A stretch of 64,000 nt of DNA, from the NCBI GenBank assembly GCA_013339765.2, contig CM023454.1, forward strand, positions 148,737,603-148,801,602. The letters are read 5' to 3'. Within the stretch, counting starts at the first letter, position 1; every line of letters begins with the position of its first letter. This DNA is from Haemaphysalis longicornis (Eukaryota > Arthropoda > Arachnida > Ixodida > Ixodidae). Shown here piece by piece: positions 44,951-55,991 of the stretch. The position numbers were made by a program, and so were the translations under genes. The notes below the pieces were generated by a model. The model was not told the origin of the DNA. It ran no database searches and saw only the letters and a list, made by a program, of their open reading frames with translations.

Positions 44951-45217
44951 TCAGTGCCTCCAGCGGCGTGTCAACTCGGAGCTTTTCGACGATGGCTCGA
45001 ATGGCCCGTGGTTCTGGGGGAGGCACGTGTTCTGCTTGCCGAGCCAGAAGTGAGCCGGTGTTATGGGATGAGGTCCGTCGGCATCCGTGGTCAGGTACGT
45101 CAAGGGCCGGCTGTTTATAACCGCCTCCACTTCACACAACGTGGTGACCAGTTCCTCAGCTGTCAGGGAGTTGCGTCCAAGGGTACGTCTCAGCGTCTCT
45201 TTTGTTATCCGGATCAC
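44951..45217 (-). pseudogene. BEL/Pao integrase C-terminal fragment
   Basis: The frame I-R-I-T-K-E-T-L-R-R-T-L-G, L-T-A-E-E-L-V-T-T-L-C-E-V-E-A-V-I-N-S-R-P-L-T-Y-L, then I-T-P-A-H-F matches the end of the integrase core, including the catalytic Glu region, and the following conserved N-S-R-P-L. It is separated by frameshifts from 45365-46273. Confidence 0.7.
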
Positions 45218-45364
45218 TCGTTCCCACTAACCGCCCCACCACGGTGTCTTCTCTACGTTTAATGTCCAAACAATGCGCTGTCCGCTGCAGAAATCTTGGA
45301 GTGTGGCGTTGGTGAGGGAGTGGAAGGACTTCGCACAGTGTTTAAAAGCCAGGGCATTATCGGA

Positions 45365-46273
45365 TTATACCGTGGCAGGTATTCCGCGGCGAGCAATGAA
45401 GCACCTGTAGGCGAGCAAGAAACTTGACGCTGCCATCCCCGTCGTCAATTCCTGGTGTAGAGCCCGCGTGACGCCGCACGAGAACACGGCGACGTGTTCT
45501 CGTGCGTCGTTGGTACGGTCGTTGGTACGGCAGTACAGTACGGTAGTACATTCGTTGGTACGGCAGTACAGAGGACCGCAGAAGTCGACGCCCACAATAG
45601 AGAACGGGCTTATTTCCGTTATGCGGTCACGTGGTAATGGTGCCGTCGGTGCTGTCTCCGGTGTCAGCCTGCGCCTTCGGCATGGCAAGCACTGGCGGAG
45701 GGCTTTGTTCACTGTCTGGCGTCCTCGAATGATCCAACAGCGCTGGCGGATCTCTGTGAGCGTGGCTTGTGTTCCAGCGTGCAACAGGCGCTCGTGGGTT
45801 GCCAGAATAAGCAGCCGGGTGAAATCGTTATTTCCGGGCAGAATGATCGGATGTCGCACTTCGAAAGGAGATTGTAAGCATTGTAGTCGTCCCCCCACGC
45901 GGATAACGCCAGCGGAGTCCAAAAAGGGCTGTAGACGAAGCAGTCGGGAAGTCCCCAGGATAACGCCAGTGGAGTCCAAAAAGGGCTGTAGACGAAGCAG
46001 TCGGGAAGTCCCCACACCAAGCTGGCTGTTTGATGGAGCTTCCTGGTCTTGGGGGAATGCATCGTGCTGTACCTGGAGAATCCAGTACAGTTCAGCTTCT
46101 TGGACTTCGTTAGCAACCAGTGGCCCGGTCATCGCCGGACGTTGCGGTAAAGCGTTATTTACGAATCGTCGAACCCAGGCCGTCACTCTAAGTAGCCATG
46201 AGTAGCGGCTGTAATCTGAAATTTGACATAGCGGTTCCGGTGGCGAAGACCCCACCGGGCAAGATGACGCCAA
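45365..46273 (-). pseudogene. BEL/Pao integrase N-terminal and core fragment with in-frame duplications
   Basis: This open frame of about 300 residues covers the end of the RNase H/integrase linker (R-V-T-A-W-V-R-R-F, typical of BEL/Pao), the HHCC zinc finger and the first part of the catalytic core. It contains an exact 57-bp tandem duplication (45901-45957 and 45958-46014, one mismatch), giving two copies of T-S-R-L-L-R-L-Q-P-F-L-D-S. It also has a Y-C-R-T-N duplication in the core near 45510-45565. These in-frame duplications would probably disturb folding. It ends at a stop near 45365; the rest continues in other frames to 44951. Confidence 0.75.
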
Positions 46274-46507
46274 GGCTGGTGACGGGTTTATTGTTTATTG
46301 TTTATTGGGTGGTGCCCACCAACAGCACTAGGCCTTCTTGGGTGGTGCACACGAAAAGGACAGGGCGACACACAGATAAACAAACGGTAAAACATGGAGA
46401 CTGGTTATGAAGTGCAGGGGTCACAAAGTACATAGTACCACCGCACACGCGCGTGCTCGCAGGCACGCACACGCACTCACACACACGTAAACACGCACAC
46501 ATGCGAG

Positions 46508-46509
<2 letters not shown>

Positions 46510-46584
<75 letters not shown>
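46510..46584 (+). repeat. (AC)n microsatellite
   Basis: About 37 uninterrupted AC units, with imperfect CACGCAC-rich sequence for another 60 bp to the left. It lies within the 3' UTR of the reverse-strand LINE. Confidence 0.95.
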
Positions 46585-46586
<2 letters not shown>

Positions 46587-47019
46587 AATTTATACATTTA
46601 AGGAATTAAGATTACAGTCAGGTACATTAGCACGCGCTGAGACAGGGCTTGTGACAAGGTATACTACAAAGTACATTGGCATACACGCAAGTTCAGTACA
46701 ATCTACCGTCGTAACTTACTGGGGAACGTGGATACTGGAAATAAGTACATATAAAGCAAAATTTATATGTATGCACGGCACATACGCTCGTGAGTGCAAA
46801 CAAAACATACATACACGCATGCCCACGCGGGTGCATGTGAAGGTGAACAAGTGCAGGCAAATGCGCACGTGCATGCATGCACAGACACGTGGGTACACAC
46901 AGACATAGGTACGTGGGAGTATGTGTACGGCAAACGGTGCAAGTGTAGAAAATGGGAAGGGAACGGAAAACACGAACACGAGATAACTTCTATACCATAC
47001 TGAATGGGCAACAGCGGCT

Positions 47020-49410
47020 TCAAATGCATGCATTTTTCAGGGCGCATTTAAAAGAGTTAACATTGCCGGAAAAGACGTCCAAAGATGCACGAAAGTCATC
47101 ATTATACACGCGTTGTACACGGCACAGTGGAGGCAGCATCTCTGAGGTGGTCACATCAAAGCAAAGTTGGGGGCGGAGAGCTCGAATTGGTGCCCTTAGC
47201 CGAACAGAGCTCACTAATTTCGGGCTGTCGAATCTGGAGCGGATACACTTGAACAAAAACACTAAATCGCGGTTTGTGCGTCTAGATTGCAGTTCTTCGA
47301 GCTTCAGCCGCTTGATGACATCCTTGTAAGCCTATTTCTCGTGTAGGGTGTAGCGGCGAGAGAAGATGCGCGTGAACCTTTTCTGAACCCTTTCCAAGCG
47401 CAAAGACGACGACGCACTCATGCAGTTCCAGACTGCCGATGCAAACTCCAGCTTTGGGAGTACAAGGGCTTTGTACAGAGCAAGGAAACACGAACCTCCT
47501 GAGAAGTCCCTTGTTGCACGAGAGATAGCGCCCAAAGTCCGAAGAGATGAGCGTGCGAGGTAGTTAACATGCGGTGTGAATCGTAGTTTAGAATCCATCA
47601 GAACGCCCAAATCACGTGTTTCGCTTACTCTTCTTATCGTCAGAGAGTCGAGGTGGTATGGGAAGGTTAAAGGAGAGGTTTTTCGAGTGTATGTAATTGT
47701 AACGGTCTTCAATGGATTCAAATCTAAGTAGTTAGTTTTGCACCAGAGGGAGATTGCTTGTACGTCGCGTTGAAGCTGGGCGCAGTCCGCCTGTGATCCC
47801 ACTGTGCGATAGAGTTTCATGTCGTCTGCAAACTGCGATAGAGATGAATGCTTTATAATTAACTGCACATCATTCACAAATAAGTTAAACAATAAAGGAC
47901 CGAGAATAGAGCCCTGGGGAACCCCGGACGGTACAGTGAAGCTGCGAGACTTAGCACCAGCGTACTGAACAAAGTTTGTTCTCTGTTTCAGGTAGGTTGC
48001 AAACCACTCGCAGAAAGCAGGAGCCAAGCCATAAGCAGACAGTTTGCGAAGGAGCAAATCATGGTTTACGCGGTCGAAGGCCTTGCTGCAGTCGAAGTAG
48101 ATGGATGGTTGACGTGAAAGTATGTACTTGCTGGCGTCACTCAGTAAGCAGGCAAGGTTTGATTCGACGGACCGGGCAGGTATAAAACCGTGCTGATTAC
48201 TATGAATGAGGGGCCGGATTTTGGACAAGAGGTAACGGTGTACTACTTTTTCGAAAACTTTTGAGAAAGAACAAAGGAGAGATATTGGTCGATAGTTCCC
48301 AGGCACCGACGCATTTCCGGACTTATGGAGAGGAAAAACAACGCCGGGTTTCCAGTTTGTCGGAAAGTGCTGCTCTTCAAGCGAGACAAAAAATGTGGCA
48401 GAGCAACAGCGCGAAAATGGCAGAGCAGCCTTTTACAGTGAAGCATGGGATGTTATCATGGCCTGAGGATTTCTTCGAAGGTAGGCTGCGGATAGCAGCC
48501 GTGACATCCTCAACGGTTATGTTGGGCGTGTGTATGACATCACCTATCTGCACGAGCCGAAGCGGGAAGCCGCTGTCGCGTGACGAGGAGTACGCGGACA
48601 AGAAGTGTTTTGTGAATATTTCAACAATGCTGGCTGGGTCGGAAACGATGGTGTCGCCATCCTGCAGAGTAATCCGCTCAGGGGCCTTTCTTGTGCGCGT
48701 GCTAAAGATCCGCCAGAAGTCGCTCGGGGATCGAGTAAGCGAAGATTCTGTGAAGTCCGAAAAATGTTTTTTGTCGCGAGCGAGCAGCACTTTCACAAGT
48801 GAGCGCCGTTCCTTTGAAGTTAGTGTTGGCGGACGTGTCGTTTTTAGCTTTCCTTAGTTTGTGGAATCGACGCTTACTGCGCAGCGCGCTGCGGAGTTCT
48901 TTGCTGAACAAGAAAGGGAATTGATGAGGGCGCTTAGACTTTTTTGGTATGTGCTCGTTTATTGCTTTTTGGACAATTTTTGTGAGCAGCTGCACCGCTG
49001 CGTCTGCATTATGCGATGTGTAGACTGGCTCCCAATTCGTCTCCTGGAGCGTTATGTAGAGGGCATTATAATCGCCACGGGGAAAATCAAAGAATGGGGT
49101 CTCCATGCGCCGCTCATAGGCAACCGGTAGTAAAGCCGTGACAGTGAATGGTTCATGCAACGGGTCGACCGGAACAAGGGCTTCTCGAGCGTGTTTAAGG
49201 TCTAAGGAGGTCAAGTTGGAGAAGACGATGTCAAGGACATTTCCTGCGGGGTTAGGAGGAAGTGCAGCATATGCCATCCAGCGAATGAGAAAAAGTTAAA
49301 CAAGTGAGCGGCTTTGGTAGAATTGCCAACATTTTCCCCGGGATTCCACCACCGGCCGGGCACGTTGAAATCACCGAATAAAAGAATGTTGTACTTTCCA
49401 GGGTCTATAC
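47020..49410 (-). pseudogene. LINE ORF2, distal endonuclease and reverse transcriptase, with several disruptions
   Basis: The order on the reverse strand is: L-L-F-G-D-F-N-V-P-G (endonuclease, ~49370); a linker (48702-49277); N-Y-R-P-I-S-L-L; Q-H-G-F; F-D-C-S-K-A-F-D-R-V-N-H (first catalytic Asp); S-G-V-P-Q-G-S-I-L-G-P-L-L-F; Q-F-A-D-D-M-K (catalytic pair); and a thumb region. Frameshifts lie near 48805 and in an A/T run at 48388-48393. A TAG replaces a sense codon at about 47332-47334, after which the same frame continues to 47020. No RNase H is present, consistent with CR1/Jockey. All RT motifs are intact, so the inactivation appears modest. Confidence 0.8.
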
Positions 49411-49865
49411 TGTGAGAAGTCGCGCCTGCATCTCCGTGTACAGTGATGTGCGAACTCGTGACTGCCACTCCATGTGTGTGATACAACGCAGTCACATATT
49501 TCTGTGCCTCAGAACACTCGTGGTCATCACTACGTGCATCGAGTCACGTAGGCCAGACAGGTGTGAAGTGTATGTGTCCGTGTAGTGATGTGTGTCCGTG
49601 TAGGATGTGAGAACTCGTGCCTGCCACTCCATGTGCGCGTAATGCAATTGCGGTCTCATGTTCACGGATACTCGAACTGCTTCGCGCCATGCGAACGAGC
49701 CTCGAGTCACGTACGCCAAGGCCTCCCGCTTCTCCCCCCCTACCCTTTAAATTGAGCAGATCCTGTGGCCGGGGGCTCACAATGGCTCCGATGAGAGAAG
49801 ACGTGTAACTTGCTTCAACAAGTATTAAACGCTTTATCTAACCCTCAGCCATGGACCTGCTCACA
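49411..49865 (+). repeat. Ty3/gypsy 5' LTR
   Basis: TGTGAG...CTCACA, 455 bp. It contains an ATTAAA at about 49824, a possible poly-A signal, and an internal imperfect repetition of GATGTG(C/A)GAACTCGTG at about 49446 and 49606. It is nearly identical to 57421-57875. Confidence 0.9.
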
Positions 49866-49867
49866 TA

Positions 49868-49885
49868 TGGCGCAGTCGCCCAACG
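49868..49885 (+). promoter_or_regulatory. Primer-binding site, tRNA-Ser-like
   Basis: TGGCGCAGTCGCCCAACG begins two bases after the LTR. TGGCGCAGTCG is complementary to the 3' end of insect tRNA-Ser, which primes the Drosophila 17.6 and 297 elements. The match beyond 11 bases is weaker. Confidence 0.65.
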
Positions 49886-50086
49886 TTACCTGCTGCAGCT
49901 TTAAGCGACACGACTGACGAGAAGAGCCTGCTTCATTCTTCAAGCAGTAAGCCCAGCCTCAGCCCGACAAGCCCAGCCTCAGCCCAAGCCGAAGAGCACC
50001 GGAGCAGCTCAACTCGCTCAGCAATCAGCCGTCGCTTCCGCCACTCTCAAACATCTTCGCCTGCAGTCTTTACGAATCTGCCCGAG

Positions 50087-50641
50087 ATGCCGTTCATCAA
50101 TTGGAGCAACGCAACCGCCGATGACATCGCACAAATCACAATGCCGCTCATAAAACAAGAAATTGAACGCCGACAGCTTAACACCGTAGGCAACAAAGAA
50201 GAACTTTCCGCCCGTCTACTCGCCGACATTGAAAGTCACCGAGACCAAGATGATTCGCCGGATGCAGCCCAAGACAGCCACACTCCTCCTGCCCAGACTG
50301 GATTCCCTCAAATGCCAAGCTTCAGCGAAGATAGCGCTTCTAATTTTCAACAGTTCACCACCTACATGCAGCAATACATGGCGATCATGACGTCTGCAAT
50401 GGCTTCTCAGGTGAGACCGATTACAGTAAACACTCTTCCTGATCTATCAGCTTCACTGCGAACATTTCACGGAAGTGGTGTTCCATCCGCCGAGAGCTGG
50501 CTCGAAGAGCTTGAGAGAACCCAAAAACTAGCGGCATGGGAAGATTCTACACTCCTTGCAATAGCTCAAAGCAAACTGCGCGGAGCAGCCGCAGATTGGC
50601 ATGAAACGCAGGGTCGGCATATGACAACCTGGCGCATCTAG
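50087..50641 (+). pseudogene. gypsy gag, N-terminal part ending at an in-frame TAG
   Basis: ATG at 50087 opens a 184-codon frame. Residues about 15-47 (I-x-x-P-L-I-K-Q-E-I-E-R-R-Q-L...G-N-K-E-E-L-S-A-R-L) look like a SAP-type helix-turn-helix, known elsewhere as a DNA-binding motif. A capsid-like segment follows (L-R-T-F-H-G-S-G...W-L-E-E-L-E-R...K-L-R-G-A-A-A-D-W). The frame stops at TAG 50639-50641, but the identical frame continues straight on with capsid sequence and the zinc knuckle. The stop falls in the middle of gag rather than at a gag-pol border. This argues for a nonsense mutation, not programmed read-through. Confidence 0.75.
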
Positions 50642-53600
50642 AAAGCCAGCCTAAAAGAAAGTTCTGGAGAACAGCTTTCACTTATCCAGTGGCAGGAGAC
50701 CGTGACCGCCAGATTACAGCTAGCCGAGGAAACTCTGCACTCGTATGCATTCGCCAAACTGCGGGTAATTTCTCAATGCCCGGTCAGCCTCACAGACAAA
50801 GAAAGGATTGAATATCTAATCCAAGGAATACGCGATGACCAACTGGCAACAGCAATTGCTGTACAGCACCCGAAATCTGTCGATGAGTTCTTGAGCATCG
50901 CAATTGAGGTAGACCGTACCATTGAGCACACAAAAGGGACGCGGAACGTTCGACAGTCTTCTGCGCAGACCAAAAACGAAGACAAACCAGCCTCGACCTT
51001 CCCTCCAAAAGAAAAATCGCAAAAGCAATTGCGCCCGCCACCAAAGCGCATTTCTGAGCTTCCGCCCGCCGAGCTAAATGCACGGTATCAAGAAATTTCT
51101 GATAAGTATGGTGCACCAGCCCATAGACCCGGTCAAGACATAAAGAACGCCGTTTGCTTTAAATGCAAGAAGACCGGTCATTTAGCAGCAAAGTGCAGCG
51201 AAAGAAGTAAGGATCACCGGAACACAGAGCCAAAAGCGTACGCCACGTACGTACCTGATTCACTTGATGGGTCAAAATTTTGTTGCGCTGTGGTTCCTGC
51301 CGTTATACCAGGAATCGGAGAAATTCCAGCCTTCCCGGACAGTGGTTCGTCTATGACGATTATATCGTCGAAACTGCTCACAAAACAAAATGTTTTGCCG
51401 TGGACAGGACCACCCGTTCTTGTTGTCGGAGGAGGATCAGTGACGCCTATCGGAACTGTCTGTCTCCGGATAACAGTTGGAGCAATATCAGCTGTAGTAG
51501 AAGTGGCCGTTATGACAAATAGCGCGCTTCCACTCATTCTTGGAGAGGACTGGTTCTGCGCTGCTCGAGCTGAGCTCCACGTAAAGCCTCCTCAGCCATC
51601 TGAAATCCACCAGCCGAGCACGAAAACCATCATTCAGTGCCGCGACCAGCTTATGCCACGAATGGCCAACGCTGTTATTCTGACAATATCAGCTTTGTCT
51701 CACTTTGATGCTCGAGATGCCAAGGCCGATGCACTTCAACTAACCCATGAGCCCGACGAAAATGAGCCATTATGGAGCAAACTAGCCAAAGCAGCTGCGT
51801 CTGAAGTGAACCCAGCCCCCACAATAAGCTGCGCTGTAACAAAGCTCTGCAGCCCAGAAGCCCCTCTTTCCCCTTCCAGTTCCGGTGACGACGACTTCAC
51901 TAATATCATTCTCGGAGAACAGCTAGTTCCTGAACAACATGATGCTGTCAAACGCGTTGTTGAAAAACACGCTGACCTTTTCACACGGAGTCCGGATGAC
52001 TTTGGACTCTACGAAGGAATTGAACATGAAATTAAGTTAAAGCCCGATGCCCAGCCATACGCACGACAACCTTACCGATACACAGCCTCGGACCGAATAT
52101 TTCTAGAAAACCAGACAGCAACTTTACTGTCGAAAGACATCATCCACCCGACCTCTGGACCGTGGGGATTTCCAGCTCTTGTCGTGACACAGGGTGACAA
52201 AAAGCGGCTATGTGTGAATTATATGGCCCTCAACCAGATGACAGTCCGTGTCCTCCAGCCGCTTCCGCGAGCAGACGACATTTTTGATGACATTGGTGGA
52301 GCCTCTTTGTTTGCCGTATTGGATTTATGCTGTGCGTATTGGCAAATTAAAGTAAAAGAAGAGGATCAAGACAAGACAACCTTCATCACTCATCAAGGCA
52401 CTTTCAAGTGGACACGAATGCCCTTTGGACTAAAGAACGCACCTGCCACTTTCCAAAAGGCAATGCATAAAATATTTTCCCAACTCAAACCCCGAGATTC
52501 GAAATCTGGTGTGCGTACATACCTCGATGACGTCATCATCTTTGCGAACTCGTTGGAAGAATTTCTCGACCTTCTCGATGAGACTCTGACCCTTTTGCAA
52601 CAAGCAGGCCTTAAGGCTTCATTGAAAAAGTGCACGTTTGCTGTTCCTTCAGTAAAATTTCTGGGATTTTTGATTTCACAAAACGGGAAGCAGCCAGATC
52701 CCGCAAAGATTGAAGCCATATTGCGCATCCCTACTCCGAGAACGCCGAAGCAGCTACTATCTTGGGTGCAAACCGCAAACTTTTACAGGCGTTTCATTCC
52801 TGGCTTTTCTAAGATTTGCGCGCCACTTCAAGCTGCAATGCGGAGTGCCGACTTCAAATGGACACCTGAGTGTGAGGAATCATTTCAGACCATCCGTTCG
52901 GCCCTTACATCAGCACCCATACTGGGCCACTTTGATCGCGATGCGCCCACAACAGTGGCCACGGATGCTTCTGCAACAGCTCTTGGAGCGGTGTTGACAC
53001 AAAAACAAGCCGGAAAAGAAGTCGTGCTTGAATACGCCAGCCGATCACTGACGGAATCTGAACGAAAGCTACACAGCAACGTTTGGGAAGCATTGGCTGT
53101 GCATTGGGCTATTGCAGGGAAATTTCGCCATTACCTGCTTGGTAGGAAATTTCACCATCTCACTGATAATTGGTCGGTCGCCTGCTTGACCAGAAACTTC
53201 AAGCCGACTCGCCGATTCACTGGAATATTGCTGGATTTGGCGGAATTTGAGTTCTCTGTTGAGCACCGCCCTGGACGTCAAAATTACGTTGCTGACATGC
53301 TTTCTCTGCATTCATGTGCAGCGCTATCTCAGACGCATGAATTCACGGCCATGCAAAATGCGGACGACTTCTGCAAGAGCACCAAGCAGAAAGTGTGTGC
53401 TGAACCTAACTCAGCAGGACCGTTTGTCATAATCAATGACATCCTCTATCGGGTAACTTCAGAGGGGCATCACTGTCCTGTTGTGCCAGCAAAGATTCAA
53501 CAAAGCGTTTTGGAGCTCACGCACGACGCAAGTGGGCACATGGATATCAAACGCACGATGGACAAACTGCAAGGACGGTTTTGGTGGCCGAACATGTTAT

Positions 53601-53768
53601 CAACCGTTACAAGCTACGTGCAGGCATGCCAACGTTGCCAGGAAGACAACAGACCAACCAGCCGGAACGTCGGCAAGATGGAATTCATGCCTACTACTGA
53701 CGTACCATTCAGTTCGATCGCTATGGACCACAGAACAATGCCATCCAGCGACAAACAGAGCTACATTC
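50642..53768 (+). pseudogene. gypsy gag C-terminus, protease, reverse transcriptase, RNase H and integrase zinc finger
   Basis: One long frame in phase with gag. Order: C-terminal capsid; C-x2-C-x4-H-x4-C zinc knuckle (51155-51196); aspartic protease with D-S-G (about 51339) and L-G-E-D-W; RT with V-L-D-L (about 52317) and Y-L-D-D (about 52519); RNase H with T-D-A-S (about 52960) and T-D-N; integrase H-x4-H...C-x2-C finger (53521-53638); and the start of the core with the first catalytic Asp (A-M-D-H, ~53724). All expected catalytic residues are visible in these domains. At 53768 the frame runs into the nested LTR element. Confidence 0.85.
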
Positions 53769-54324
53769 TGTGGGATATACGAGGGGTTCCTCGGGGGCCT
53801 TGCCAGCTCTCTGGGGTAGGCCCCCGCTAGCTCCCGGCGTGTCAACCACGCGGGCTCCCATGGCTACGGCAGCCCAGCGAGGTTCGCCGATACGAGAACA
53901 CAGTAGACAGTAGTGCCGAAGCACAGCCGTTTATTTGGGGAATCCCAAAGCATGCGAGCACAAGGCTCGACGGCGTTCACGAATCACGCCGTCCGGGTCG
54001 TGACCGCGAACGGGAGGTGGGCACTCACGGCGCGCGACAAACAAAGCTCCCACCTGAGACACAAGTATCCATCACCGCCGCCATGTTCCGCCGATCTCGT
54101 CCCGACGGGTCTCCGACGAGACTGTCCCTTCTCCCGTGCGCGCACGCTCGCGCCGCCCGCGCCCGCGCGCCTATCCCCGCACACATCGGTGGCGCCATCT
54201 CTCGGGGGACGCCGACGAACCAGCGGAGCGCCGGACCGGTTCCAGCAGTTCCAGCGCACAAGCGTCTCTCCCGAAGCGCGCGCTGGCTCGGGATCGCAGG
54301 TCGCGGTTCTCCACGATTCCCACA
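53769..54324 (-). repeat. LTR of the gene-less element (3' LTR)
   Basis: 556 bp, TGTGGGA...TCCCACA. On the element's strand an AATAAA occurs at about 53931-53936, a plausible poly-A signal. It differs from the other LTR mainly near 53784-53830, where short indels and substitutions cluster. Confidence 0.85.
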
Positions 54325-54345
54325 CTCCTCCCCCCTAAAACTGGA
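54325..54345 (-). promoter_or_regulatory. Polypurine tract of the gene-less element
   Basis: On the reverse strand the bases just before the LTR read TTTTAGGGGGGAGGAG, a good plus-strand primer for an LTR element. This fixes the element's orientation together with the primer site at the other end. Confidence 0.8.
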
Positions 54346-55969
54346 CGCCACTTGAGCTCGAGTGACGCCACGGTGCACCACACTCGTCACGTCTCAAGTC
54401 AGCAAAACAGCCCCGAACGCCACGCCACACCAAAGTTCACCACACGGTGCCGCCGTCGCGATGCTCGCCTCACAAACCCGCAAACACATTGCAAGGTTCC
54501 AAGTCTCTCGCGGTTGGGCAGCACAGCAGGTTGGCAGGCCCGGGGGTAGCTGCAGCCGCAGCCGACGACGCCGGGGTCGCGCCATGATGCGACCCCCACT
54601 CCCAGCTCGAGGCGGCAACAGGAACGGCCGCGCCCACTGCGGCTGCCCGAAGGCTCGCGCCGCTCGCGTAGGCGCCAGACAACCGCCGCCTCCTGGTTCC
54701 GTGGCCGCTTCGGCCGCAGGTCCTCCCGAATGGTTGGCTGCCGCCCGGCAGGCCGGAGCAGCACTGGAGTAGCAGCTCCACGAACCGCGCTCGGCCCCGA
54801 CCGGTGGTTCAGCAGGCCATCCTCGCTGTCCGTGGCAGTGGTGACTGGCGTGGCTCCCGGTGGTATCCGTATGCTGCAGGTCTCGCTCTCCACCGTCCAG
54901 TTTAAACGATTCCCGAACTTGAAGTGGGGAGCAGCGGGACTCCGCAATCTCCTGTGACTGGCCGGAAACCTTATCGACGATCTCGCCAAATAGGGTAACA
55001 AAGATGCCCGAGGGGACTCCCCCTTGCACGTTCGCTTGCTCGCGGAATCATGAGTCCGGCAACTGTGCTCCAGCCGCCACCCCCCGCCTGGAGGCAGCTC
55101 GCCTGACTATTACGGGTTGTCGGCATCGAAACGCCCGTCCGAGCTATTTCGGCCTGGTGCGTTGGTCGGCAAAGCAGCGTCAGCATCAAGCAGGCGGGCT
55201 CCTGCAACTCACTCGCAGCAATACAAGCTGCCGTAGAGCCAGCGCCAACCGCAATACCAGCGGCTTACGGGCGCACATCACCGGTATAGGTCGCCTGAGA
55301 GTCCGTCTCTTACTAAGACTGGCGATCTCTCGCGACCAACGAGCCCGCTGCCGACCCGCGCGAAGCTCTTACTGCCTAAACGCAATCTCAAGCGGAGACT
55401 TCACGGCATCGAGACGCACGCACTCCGGAAGCAGCGGAGACAACGGTCCCATTGCTCCCGCTTCCCCCCGCAGCGAGAGGAGACTGATTCTTCAGCGATC
55501 CCCCTCGCTCTTTGTCAGGCGTCAAATCGGCAAACACTCCGCCTCGGACTCGAAGCGCAGTAGCGGCGGGCTCATCGTGCGGCTTGCGAACTCCCAAACA
55601 CCGCACCCTCGCTCGGTAGTGTCCGCCGCGCCTGGGGGAAACTTCAACCGGCGCCGCCGGCGCGACTGCGCGGGGACGGCGCTACGAGGAAGGCGACCCG
55701 CCGCCATGTTGGAACAAGGCCTACGCACCTCCCGTCTCGCAAGCGGGCCGCGACTGCGGTGCTCGGAGGTATCCTACTGACTCACCGCCTGGTGCGTGTA
55801 GGAAGGTTTACGCATTTGCCGTCACGGCTGTATCGGGCATCATAACTGTCTGCCTGCAACCGACTGGCGCGAGGCGTTTCGTCCGAAGTCTTCCGGACAA
55901 AGGGTAGCGGGCTACGACTGCAGCAACGCATTTCTCGGAGAGCTAGCAACCTCGAATTCGTCCGAATAC

Positions 55970-55991
55970 GAGACCCACGTTCGGGCGCCAT
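55970..55991 (-). promoter_or_regulatory. Primer-binding site, tRNA-Lys-like
   Basis: On the reverse strand TGGCGCCCGAACGTGGGTCTCG begins immediately inside the LTR. It is the complement of a tRNA 3' end close to tRNA-Lys(CUU), whose 3' end I recall as CCCACGTTGGGCGCCA, with one extra base in the match. Confidence 0.65.

Larger units (their letters stand above)
44495..46275 (-). mobile_element. BEL/Pao LTR retrotransposon, 3' pol portion (integrase) and probable 3' LTR start
   Basis: On the reverse strand the integrase zinc finger (H-E-R-L-L-H-A-G...C-L-P-C, about 45670-45800), the core D-F-C-G-P-L-Y (about 45580) and a later segment with V-E-A-V-I-N-S-R-P-L-T-Y (about 45110) occur in BEL/Pao order. 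A purine-rich GGCGGGCCGGGGAG followed by TGTGTAGAAAATAAAG at about 44664-44626 (reverse strand) could be the polypurine tract and LTR start with a poly-A signal. The 5' side is cut off at about 46275, where the LINE tail begins. Confidence 0.75.
46283..49410 (-). mobile_element. CR1/Jockey-type LINE with PHD-finger ORF1: 3' part (rest at 57876-59510)
   Basis: Read on the reverse strand, the element runs from the endonuclease G-D-F-N motif (about 49370) through the RT to a 3' UTR. It ends in an (AATAAAC)n-like tail seen on the forward strand as GTTTATTGTTTATTGTTTATT at 46285-46305. Its 5' part lies beyond the gypsy insertion. The 3' UTR contains the AC microsatellite at 46510-46584. The element abuts the BEL/Pao fragment at its 3' side, which fits LINE insertion into that older element. 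Confidence 0.8.
54325..55991 (-). other. Interior of the gene-less LTR element
   Basis: 1667 bp, CpG-rich. The longest sense frame (54394-55029, reverse strand, 211 codons) and the longest antisense frame (55004-55780, forward strand, 258 codons) are both rich in Arg, Ala, Pro and Ser, as expected from GC-rich non-coding DNA, and resemble no protein family. I therefore do not annotate a gene. It may carry packaging or dimerisation signals. Confidence 0.7.

Noticed and set aside
45468..46205. 245-codon forward frame
   Set aside because: Antisense to the BEL/Pao integrase, which has recognisable zinc-finger and core motifs.
54394..55029. 211-codon reverse-strand frame within the gene-less LTR element
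   Set aside because: It is in the sense orientation, but low in complexity and without gag or other motifs. Not supported as a gene.
55004..55780. 258-codon frame within the gene-less LTR element
   Set aside because: Arg/Ser/Ala-rich in a CpG-rich region, antisense to the element, and without family resemblance. It is likely a composition effect.
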